Assembly (NCBI GenBank): GCA_031274075.1
Contig: JAISQQ010000192.1
Span: 1 to 29,995 of the forward strand
Source: Accumulibacter sp.
GTDB taxonomy: Bacteria > Pseudomonadota > Gammaproteobacteria > Burkholderiales > Rhodocyclaceae
Direction of reading: 5' to 3'
Length of the DNA: 29,995 nt
How positions within the stretch are numbered: the first letter of the stretch is position 1; every line of letters starts with the position of its first letter. The notes beneath the pieces were generated by a model. The model was not told where the DNA came from, searched no databases, and saw nothing but the letters and a program-made list of their open reading frames with translations. The position numbers were made by a program, and so were the translations under genes. This document shows positions 24,142-29,995 of this stretch, piece after piece.

Positions 24142-25035
24142 ATGGTGCGGAGCAGCAGTGTGGAGGATCTGGTCCGGCGGATCGCGGGCGAGTACGACGC
24201 CTTGTCCAGGCAACTCAAGGCCATCGCGCGATACGTTACGGAGAACCAGCAGCGGATGATCGTCGTGCGCATCCGCGATATCGTGGACACTTGCGGCGTG
24301 CAAGCATCGGCGGTGGTCCGTTTCGCCCAATATTTCGGTTTCTCGGGTTTTTCCGAAATGCAGGCGGTTTTCCGCGACGCCTACGCGAACAGTACCGTGA
24401 CGGCCGCCAGTTACCAGCAGCGGATCCGCGCCATGATCAGCAAGAATCCGGCGAAGATGAAGAGTTTCGAACTCGCGCGCAGTTTCCTGGAAGCCTGCCA
24501 GTCGGGCATTGGCGCGATCGGCGAAAACCTCGACGCCCACGCCTTCGACAAGGCCGTGGCCCTTCTCCAGAACGCCAAGCATATCTACATCATGGGTGTG
24601 CGCCGAATGTTCCCCGTGGCGAGCTATCTCGGTTACGTCCTGCCGCGAACGCGCAAGCGCGTCGTCTTGATCGACGCGATGGGCAGCATGTACAGGGAGC
24701 AGATCGAAAGCCTGGCGAAAGGCGACGTGCTGATCGCCATCAGCATGTCGCCCTACGGAGAGGAAACCCATTTCTGCACGGAGATCGCCGTAGAACGCCA
24801 GGCGTCCGTGCTCGCCATCACCGACAGCTCGTTGTCGCCCATTTCGCGGCTAGCCGCCGTTACGCTCCTGGTTCACGAAGCGGAGGTTTACAACTTCCGC
24901 GCCCTGGCCTGTACGATGAGCCTGGTCCAGTCCCTGTTCATCGCGCTGGCGTATCGCCTCGAACTCGATCTGAACCGCAAGAGCCACCGCGGCCAGGCGA
25001 ACGTTCCTCATTCCGGGCTGGCTGCCGGGAAATGA
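24142..25035 (+). CDS. MurR/RpiR-family transcriptional regulator
   Basis: The 297-residue protein has an N-terminal helix-turn-helix of the RpiR type (residues about 1-75, with VVRIRDIVDTCGVQASAVVRFAQ... leading into FGFSGFSEMQ). It also has a C-terminal SIS sugar-phosphate-binding domain (about 125-255, with IYIMGVRRMFPVASYLGYVL, GDVLIAISMSPYGEETHFC and VLAITDSSLSPISR). Such proteins sense phosphorylated sugars and control sugar catabolism genes. It is divergent from kdgF and probably controls that operon. I chose ATG 24142, with GGAGCGGAAAG before it, over 24088, which sits too near the -10-like TAAAAT and adds residues unlike the family. Confidence 0.88.
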   Translation: MVRSSSVEDLVRRIAGEYDALSRQLKAIARYVTENQQRMIVVRIRDIVDTCGVQASAVVRFAQYFGFSGFSEMQAVFRDAYANSTVTAASYQQRIRAMISKNPAKMKSFELARSFLEACQSGIGAIGENLDAHAFDKAVALLQNAKHIYIMGVRRMFPVASYLGYVLPRTRKRVVLIDAMGSMYREQIESLAKGDVLIAISMSPYGEETHFCTEIAVERQASVLAITDSSLSPISRLAAVTLLVHEAEVYNFRALACTMSLVQSLFIALAYRLELDLNRKSHRGQANVPHSGLAAGK

Positions 25036-25095
25036 CGTAGGTAGCGAAACACGACGCGGCATTTTGAGTCTGTGGAAGCGCTGTCGGAGCCCGTA

Positions 25096-25178
25096 TAGGT
25101 TGGAGTGAGCGCAGCGAACCCCAACGCAAAAGCCAATGGACATTCGATGCTGGGGTTCGCTGTGCTCACCCCAGCCTA
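25096..25178. repeat. 83-bp inverted-repeat element (TAGGTTGGRGTGAGCG type), copy A
   Basis: The left arm 25096-25125 (TAGGTTGGAGTGAGCGCAGC...) and right arm 25149-25178 are reverse complements over 30 bases with about four differences. The spacer is CGCAAAAGCCAATGGACATTCGAT-like. It looks like a REP/MITE-type intergenic element. The stretch 25114-25186 recurs as copy B. Confidence 0.8.
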
Positions 25179-25243
25179 TGCTTGCTACAACCTGGAAGAA
25201 GACGAAGACTCCGAAGAATAAGCGCGTCGCCGAACGCCATCCC

Positions 25244-25327
25244 CCTGGGAGAGCGGGGCACCAGCCCCGCAACAACGGGAATGACACGGCCGCCGCTGTT
25301 GCGGGGCGGAAGCCCCGCGCTCCCAGG
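25244..25327. repeat. 85-bp GC-rich palindromic repeat, copy 2
   Basis: Arms CCTGGGAGAGCGGGGCACCA (25244 onward) and its near-complement ending GCCCCGCGCTCCCAGG (25327) match over 35 bases with about five differences. It is the same family as 21364-21449 in the same orientation. Confidence 0.8.
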
Positions 25328-25355
25328 AACCCAAAACCCAGCCGGCCTTCCCGGC

Positions 25356-25428
25356 GCGAACCCCAATACAAAAGCCAATGGACAATCGATGCTGGGGTTC
25401 GCTCCGCTCACCCCAGCCTATGCTTGCT
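25356..25428. repeat. Inverted-repeat element, partial copy B
   Basis: The 73 bases match 25114-25186 with about five differences. The outer part of the left arm is missing. The copy ends 1 base before the GATGGGCGG that begins the garR remnant, so this copy is the junction of the truncated gene. Confidence 0.8.
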
Positions 25429-25429
25429 G

Positions 25430-25705
25430 ATGGGCGGCTTCGCCTCGTCGAAAATCCTCGAAGTGCATGGCGAGCGCATGGTCAAGCGCACCTTCAACCC
25501 CGGCTTCCGCATCGAACTGCACCAGAAGGACCTCCACCTGGCGCTTTCCGCGGCGCGCAAGCTCGGCGTCTCATTGCCCAACACCGCCACCTGCCAGGAA
25601 CTGTTCAATAGTTGTGCGGCGCACGGCGGCAGCGCCTGGGATCACTCCGGCATGGTACGCGCCCTGGAACTGCTGGCTGATTTCGAGATCGGACAAAAAG
25701 CCTGA
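25430..25705 (+). pseudogene. garR: Tartronate semialdehyde reductase, 3' remnant only
   Basis: The 91 codons from MGGFASSKILEVHGERMVKR to ELLADFEIGQKA match the C-terminal, substrate-side helical domain of 2-hydroxy-3-oxopropionate reductase (GarR/GlxR, normally about 295 residues), including FRIELHQKDLHLALSAA and the GVSLPNTATCQELF stretch. The NAD-binding N-terminal two thirds, including the Rossmann GxGxxG and catalytic Lys, are absent. The open frame upstream is repeat DNA, not the missing domain. The fragment is undamaged by stops, so the loss may be recent. GarR acts two steps after glucarate dehydratase, encoded 3 kb downstream. Confidence 0.88.
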
Positions 25706-25907
25706 AAACACCTTCAATGCCCCGTTCGCCAAGCCATCATGACAACAACGGCGCAAACAGCCTGGCAAATCCAATAGCCGTTGCCGCGCTACGCCAAAGA
25801 TGTGGAAAAAACCGGATCGTTCGATGCTTCGATCCGGGAAAGAAGCATGAAGCGTTGCCCGCAGTAAGCTGTCGTCATAATTATTCACTTTTATGGAGGA
25901 AATGAAC
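25706..25907 (+). promoter_or_regulatory. Upstream region of the TctC-type gene
   Basis: A stem CCGGATCG / CGATCCGG (25812-25819, 25830-25837, 10-base loop) is preceded by six A. On the minus strand this reads as a hairpin followed by T6, a possible terminator for antisense transcripts. Downstream, TTGCCC (25855-25860), 15 bases and CATAAT (25876-25881) could be a promoter. CATGACAACAA at 25738-25748 also occurs at the kdgF promoter. Shine-Dalgarno GGAGGA is at 25895-25900. Confidence 0.45.
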
Positions 25908-26870
25908 ATGAAAAAACTCTTTTTATCCCTGGCGATGATCTCTCTGGCGTCGGCTCCGCTCATCGCGGCCGAATCAAGCGCTTCGAACTGGCCGAATCAG
26001 GCAATCAACCTGGTTGTCGCCTTTTCCGCCGGCGGAAATTCCGACTATAACGCCAGAGCCATGGCCAAATACGTGAGCCAGGAACTTGGACAACCCATTG
26101 TCATCACCAATGTGGGCGCCGCCGGCGGAACCATTGCCGCGGCCCAGGTCAAGGACGCCAAGCCCGATGGCTATACCGTGCTGGTCCACCAGCTTTCCAT
26201 CAACGTTGCCGCGGCTTCCGGAGTGATAAATTTTACCTATGCCGATTTGGCGCCAGTTGCCGTTTTCGCCAAGGCTTCCGAGGAGGTTATCGCCGTCCGT
26301 GCCGACGCTCCATGGAACAGCATTCAAGATCTCATTGCGGACTCGCAAAAAAATCCAGGAAAATACCGTCTTACCGCCAATACCGGCGCTTCCACCCAGT
26401 GGATAGCCATTGCCTTGCAGAATGCGGGCGCCAAATTGAACGTGGTAAGCTCTGGCGGTTCCGGAGAACGAATCCCCCTGCTTCTCGGCAACCACGTTGA
26501 CGTCATTCCAATCCAGGTCAATATGATCGAGGATTACCTCAAGACGAATAAATTCAAAATCCTGGCCACCGTCAGCTCCCAGAGGTCTCCTTCATTGCCC
26601 AATGTCCCCACCCTTCTCGAATCGGGCGTGAAGTGCGGCTACAACTACTACAATACTTTCTTTATGCCGAAAGGAACCGATCCGGCCATCGTCGCCAAAT
26701 TGAGCCAGGCTGTGGGCAAGGTAGTAGCCGGTAACGCATCCTATGCAAAAGAAATCGAAGCCTTTGGCCAGACGCCTTTCTATATGGACACCAAGCCCAC
26801 GGAAGAGCATTTTGCCAATGAGCTGGAGAATCTGATGCAGATTTCAGACGTGCTGCGAGGGAAAAAATAG
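25908..26870 (+). CDS. Tripartite tricarboxylate transporter substrate-binding protein (TctC/Bug family)
   Basis: The 320-residue product starts MKKLFLSLAMISLASAPLIA, a signal peptide cleaved near residue 21. It continues with the Bug-family core: WPNQAINLVVAFSAGGNSDY, GQPIVITNVGAAGGTIAAAQ, and VPTLLESGV. These periplasmic proteins bind carboxylates and hand them to TctA/TctB. A Met at 25902 is only one base from the GGAGGA site; ATG 25908 has a 7-base spacing. Coupling to gudD suggests D-glucarate or galactarate as ligand. The gene is more AT-rich than the upstream half of the window. Confidence 0.93.
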   Translation: MKKLFLSLAMISLASAPLIAAESSASNWPNQAINLVVAFSAGGNSDYNARAMAKYVSQELGQPIVITNVGAAGGTIAAAQVKDAKPDGYTVLVHQLSINVAAASGVINFTYADLAPVAVFAKASEEVIAVRADAPWNSIQDLIADSQKNPGKYRLTANTGASTQWIAIALQNAGAKLNVVSSGGSGERIPLLLGNHVDVIPIQVNMIEDYLKTNKFKILATVSSQRSPSLPNVPTLLESGVKCGYNYYNTFFMPKGTDPAIVAKLSQAVGKVVAGNASYAKEIEAFGQTPFYMDTKPTEEHFANELENLMQISDVLRGKK

Positions 26871-26907
26871 CCAGGCCGTCTGCGTCCCCTTTTGTCGAGG
26901 AGCATGC

Positions 26908-27411
26908 ATGAATCACAAACAGGAAATCGGGGTGGGAATATTTTTCTTCATCCTGGCGGCGCTTTACCTTGCAGGGTCCCTCTCGATTTCTTCGTTTGAC
27001 CCCTTTGGCAACAGTACTCTGACTTCCAAGGCAATTCCCCAGTTGATTGGAGGATTGATGGCGGTCCTTAGTATTATTCATATTGCGGGGAATGCGCTAA
27101 AACTGAAGAGGACGCAGACAAGCAATGAGACTGGAAAAGCAGGCGGCACTCGTTTTGAAATCGGCAGATCCGGCTGGCTCATGCTGCTTTCGGTTCTGTT
27201 TATCTGCGCCTATATTTTTCTTTTTACCCGTCTCGGTTTTATTCTGTCCACGATTTTATTTCTGCTGGCCGAAATGTTCCTCTTGATTCCAGCGGAAAAA
27301 CGAAAGCGCTGGGCGATTTTCATTGTTTGTTTCTCAACAGGTTTATCGATACTGTTGTACCTGCTGTTTACCAAGCTCTCGATGTTCCTTCCGCGCGGAC
27401 TGCTGGGCTAG
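26908..27411 (+). CDS. Tripartite tricarboxylate transporter small membrane subunit (TctB family)
   Basis: The 167-residue product MNHKQEIGVGIFFFILAALY has four hydrophobic segments (near residues 8-27, 45-65, 90-112, 118-160), the layout of TctB. The sequence FDPFGNSTLTSKAIPQLIGG near the first helix matches the family's FPxxL-type loop. It is the small partner of TctA. GAGGAG lies 8 bases before the ATG; a 37-base gap separates it from the binding protein gene. Confidence 0.9.
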   Translation: MNHKQEIGVGIFFFILAALYLAGSLSISSFDPFGNSTLTSKAIPQLIGGLMAVLSIIHIAGNALKLKRTQTSNETGKAGGTRFEIGRSGWLMLLSVLFICAYIFLFTRLGFILSTILFLLAEMFLLIPAEKRKRWAIFIVCFSTGLSILLYLLFTKLSMFLPRGLLG

Positions 27412-27420
27412 GAGAATGGA

Positions 27421-28914
27421 ATGTTAGAACTGTTCGGTGCGGGATTCGCCGCCATTTTTTCGAGTCCCGTAAATATCCTGCTTATTTTCCTGGGAGTTTC
27501 CGCAGGCATAATTTTTGGCGCGCTGCCGGGCCTCACTACTGTCGCGGCTCTTTCCATGTTCCTTCCCATCACCTACGGAATGGATTTGGGAATAAGTCTC
27601 GCCATGCTTACCGGCATTTATATCGGAGGCACCTCGGGAGGTCTTGTTTCAGCCATTCTACTGAATATGCCAGGAACTCCTTCGTCCATCGCAACCTGTT
27701 TCGACGGAAGGCCCCTGGCATTGAAAGGCCAGGCGGGTAAAGCCCTTGGGATCGGAATTTTCTGTTCTTTCATAGGTACCTTGATAAGTATCGTGGCTCT
27801 GGTTTTTATTTCCCCGGTATTGGCAGCGCTGACCATAAAATTCGGCCCCTGGGAAAATTTCGCTGTCACTGTCTTTGCCCTGGCCCTTATTTCCAGCCTG
27901 GTAGGAAAATCCCTGGTCATGGGACTTGTCAGCGCTCTTCTCGGGATGATGATCGCCACTGTGGGGCTGGCCCCCATCGATGCGGCAAAGCGTTACACCT
28001 TCGACAGCATCGAGCTGACCTCGGGATTTACCCTTTTGCCGGTACTGGTGGGCCTTTACGCCATTTCGGAAGTAATCTCGAGTTCTTCCGGAAGCACGGA
28101 CAAGGATACCAGCATCGTTACGGATTTCACAATTCGCGGCCTGGGATTCAGTTTCGCGGAATTGAAAAGCCAGATAGTAAACATCATCCGCTGTTCCTTC
28201 ATCGGACTGGGTATCGGGATACTTCCTGGAATCGGGGGTTCTACCGCCAATCTCATCGCTTATTCCGTGACCAAAAATTCCTCGAAATATCCCGAAAAAT
28301 TCGGCTCCGGCGTCATTGACGGCGTGGTGGCCTCGGAGTCCGCGAACAACGCCACCATAGGCGGCGCCATGATCCCTTTGCTTACGCTGGGAATCCCCGG
28401 AGACGGCGCCACCGCACTGCTTCTCGGCGGGTTCATGCTGCATGGGGTAACGCCCGGACCATTGCTGTTCCAAACCAACGGGGCCGCCGTATATATGATT
28501 TTCGCGGCAATGATTTTCTCCTCTTTCCTTATGATGTTGATTATGTACGGGGGAATGAAGGGATTTGTTCAAATACTCAGGATCCCCGCCCATGTTCTGC
28601 TGCCGGTAATCGTCGTTCTCTGCATCATCGGCGCCTACGCGGTCAACTCCCGTATCTTCGACGCCTGGGGACTGGTGTTCTTCGGCGTCCTCGGCCTTTT
28701 GATGAAAAAATTCGGCGTGCCGATCCCGCCGCTCGTTCTTGGCTTCATTCTGGGTGAGCCTTTTGAGACTAATCTTCGCCGTGGTCTACAGTATTCCAAC
28801 GGAGATTTCCTTGACATCCTGAACCATCCCATCGCGCTGATGTTCTTTGTGCTGCTCGTGGCTTTCTTCGGATTGACGGCGTTGCAGAAAAAATTGAGGG
28901 AGAAAAAGACATGA
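27421..28914 (+). CDS. Tripartite tricarboxylate transporter large permease (TctA family)
   Basis: The 497-residue product has about 11-12 membrane segments. It carries the TctA hallmarks GALPGLTTVAALSMFLPITY, YIGGTSGGLVSAILLNMPGT, GIGILPGIGGSTANLIAYSV, SANNATIGGAMIPLLTLGIP and LGFILGEPFETNLRRGLQ. It is the main transport channel. GGAGAATGG precedes the start. Its TGA overlaps the gudD ATG (ATGA), so transporter and enzyme are translationally coupled. Confidence 0.95.
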   Translation: MLELFGAGFAAIFSSPVNILLIFLGVSAGIIFGALPGLTTVAALSMFLPITYGMDLGISLAMLTGIYIGGTSGGLVSAILLNMPGTPSSIATCFDGRPLALKGQAGKALGIGIFCSFIGTLISIVALVFISPVLAALTIKFGPWENFAVTVFALALISSLVGKSLVMGLVSALLGMMIATVGLAPIDAAKRYTFDSIELTSGFTLLPVLVGLYAISEVISSSSGSTDKDTSIVTDFTIRGLGFSFAELKSQIVNIIRCSFIGLGIGILPGIGGSTANLIAYSVTKNSSKYPEKFGSGVIDGVVASESANNATIGGAMIPLLTLGIPGDGATALLLGGFMLHGVTPGPLLFQTNGAAVYMIFAAMIFSSFLMMLIMYGGMKGFVQILRIPAHVLLPVIVVLCIIGAYAVNSRIFDAWGLVFFGVLGLLMKKFGVPIPPLVLGFILGEPFETNLRRGLQYSNGDFLDILNHPIALMFFVLLVAFFGLTALQKKLREKKT

Positions 28915-29995
28915 ATGGCTCTTTGCCTGTCGTCACTGAAATGCAGGTTGTCCCCGTGGCGGGGTACGATAGTATGCTGCTTTCGCTAAGCGGCGCGCAT
29001 TCACCTTTCTTTACCAGGAACCTGGTTATCCTCAAGGATAATTCCGGCCGCACCGGAGTTGGGGAGGTTCACGGCGGAGACGCCATTGCCCGGGCTCTGG
29101 AGGGGTATATTCCACTGGTAAAAGGGCGCAGTGTTGGAGAATACCGTTCCATCGTCCGGTCCTTGAAGCGGATACATGAGAATTCGGCAAAAAACAGCGA
29201 AGGGCTGCAAAATCTGTCTTTGGCGAACCTCAAGGATGTGGTTCACGCGGAAACCGCGGTAGAAGCGGCCTTGCTGGATCTCATGGGACAGTTTCTGGGG
29301 CTGCCTGTCTGCGAACTTTTGGGAGATGGCCGACAACGGCAGGATGTGATTGTTTTGGGGTATTTGTTTTACCAGGCCGACGCCGGCAAGACGGGGCTTC
29401 CCTATATCGACGAAAAGGATAACAGCAACTCGTGGTTTGCGCAGCGGCGAAAGCCGGCCATGACGACAGAGGCCATTCTGGAACAAGCGCAGGCCGCAAA
29501 GGAATATTACGGTTTCAAGGATTTCAAGCTGAAGGGCGGGGTTTTATCCGGAGAACAGGAGATGCAGGCCATTTACGCCCTTGCAAAGAAATTTCCAGAC
29601 GCGCGGATCAACATCGATCCCAACGGGGCGTGGTCCCTTGAAGAGGCTGTCAGAATCTGCAAAGGCTCGCCGTTGAGCTATGCCGAAGATCCCTGCGGCG
29701 GGGAACGCGGTTATTCAGGCCGGGAGACCATGGCGGAATTCAAAATGGCCACTGGAATACCTACGGCAACCAACATGATCGCTACCGACTGGCGGCAGTT
29801 TTATCACGCGGCGGTGGAAAAATCGATTGACATAGTTCTGGCCGATCCTCATTTCTGGACCATGGAAGATTCTGTCCGCATGGGTCAGGTGTTGGATCAT
29901 TGGGGTCTTACCTGGGGGTCTCATTCCAATAACCATTTTGATGTTTCCCTCTCGATTTTTGCCCACTGCGCCGCGGCAGCGCCGGGAAACATTAC
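28911..29995 (+). CDS. gudD: Glucarate dehydratase (partial, runs off the window)
   Basis: The frame opens at ATG 28911 and is still open at the window end, giving 361 residues of the roughly 446 in E. coli GudD. The start NGSLPVVTEMQVVPVAGYDS matches GudD strongly, and enolase-superfamily residues are in place: Lys206/Lys208 (KLKGG), Asp236 (NIDPNGAW), Glu259 (AEDPCG), Asn288 (TNMIATDW), Asp312 (ADPHFW) and His338 (GSHSNNHFD). It dehydrates D-glucarate to 5-keto-4-deoxyglucarate. It is coupled to the TctA-type permease, giving a glucarate uptake and entry step. The next enzymes (GarL-type aldolase, intact GarR) are not in the window. Confidence 0.97.
   Translation, partial: MNGSLPVVTEMQVVPVAGYDSMLLSLSGAHSPFFTRNLVILKDNSGRTGVGEVHGGDAIARALEGYIPLVKGRSVGEYRSIVRSLKRIHENSAKNSEGLQNLSLANLKDVVHAETAVEAALLDLMGQFLGLPVCELLGDGRQRQDVIVLGYLFYQADAGKTGLPYIDEKDNSNSWFAQRRKPAMTTEAILEQAQAAKEYYGFKDFKLKGGVLSGEQEMQAIYALAKKFPDARINIDPNGAWSLEEAVRICKGSPLSYAEDPCGGERGYSGRETMAEFKMATGIPTATNMIATDWRQFYHAAVEKSIDIVLADPHFWTMEDSVRMGQVLDHWGLTWGSHSNNHFDVSLSIFAHCAAAAPGNI

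Larger units (their letters stand above)
25036..25429. other. Repeat-filled intergenic scar
   Basis: These 394 bases after the regulator contain no credible gene. The content is one complete 83-bp palindromic element (25096-25178), a partial second copy (25356-25428) and, between them, a different 84-bp palindrome (25244-25327). The short non-repeat joins (25187-25243, 25328-25355) show nothing recognisable. Confidence 0.75.

Noticed and set aside
25096..25428. CRISPR array from repeated units
   Set aside because: Only two unequal copies, each an inverted repeat of over 70 bases, with no regular short spacers and no cas genes.
25136..25705. A 189-codon frame as a novel full gene
   Set aside because: Its first half is translated repeat DNA. 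Only codons from 25430 resemble a real protein, the GarR C-terminus.
25812..25837. Forward terminator after the garR remnant
   Set aside because: The A-tract precedes the stem and no T-tract follows it on the + strand, so it fits only a minus-strand terminator, where no gene ends.

Overview
The window comes from a GC-rich bacterium, almost certainly a betaproteobacterium. This rests on the order and protein sequences of the tuf-S10-spc-alpha ribosomal gene run, with infA between secY and rpmJ, and on the style of the L22, L4, SecY and IF-1 sequences. A Rhodocyclales-type host is my guess and is not proven by anything here.

Region 1 (1-14281) is housekeeping. It holds the end of tuf, then rpsJ-rplC-rplD-rplW-rplB-rpsS-rplV-rpsC-rplP-rpmC-rpsQ, then rplN-rplX-rplE-rpsN-rpsH-rplF-rplR-rpsE-rpmD-rplO-secY-infA-rpmJ, then rpsM-rpsK-rpsD-rpoA-rplQ. 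All genes are on the + strand and closely packed, and the run closes with a strong bidirectional terminator. The two widest gaps, before rplC and before rplN, each carry a good sigma-70-like promoter. Oddities are an 88-residue Ala/Pro-rich tail on S3 that overlaps rplP, a tandem 12-bp duplication of the rplE ribosome binding site, and a TTG start for secY.

Region 2 (14317-25035) is a sugar-acid locus. On the minus strand, in transcription order, are a transaldolase-family gene, a methylmalonate-semialdehyde-dehydrogenase-like gene (mmsA/iolA family) and a DctP-DctQ-DctM TRAP transporter. Divergent from the transaldolase is a gluconate-5-dehydrogenase-like SDR (idnO-like). Next come kdgF-kduI-kduD on the minus strand, which convert unsaturated uronate to 2-keto-3-deoxygluconate, and a divergent MurR/RpiR-family regulator. 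No KDG kinase or KDPG aldolase is present. The combination of IdnO-like dehydrogenase, transaldolase and MMSDH suggests an undescribed way of cleaving a 5-keto-hexonate to a C3 semialdehyde. That is a hypothesis, argued in the findings.

Region 3 (25036-25705) is a repeat-rich scar. It contains two families of palindromic repeats, then a 5'-truncated remnant of tartronate semialdehyde reductase (garR) that starts right at the edge of a repeat. An 85-bp palindrome of the same family also sits at 21364-21449, so the kdu genes and their regulator lie between two copies.

Region 4 (25706-29995) is a tripartite tricarboxylate transporter (TctC-TctB-TctA-like) translationally coupled to glucarate dehydratase (gudD), which runs off the window. 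Its DNA is visibly more AT-rich than the rest. garR and gudD belong to the same D-glucarate pathway, so a once larger aldarate locus has probably been damaged or rebuilt here.
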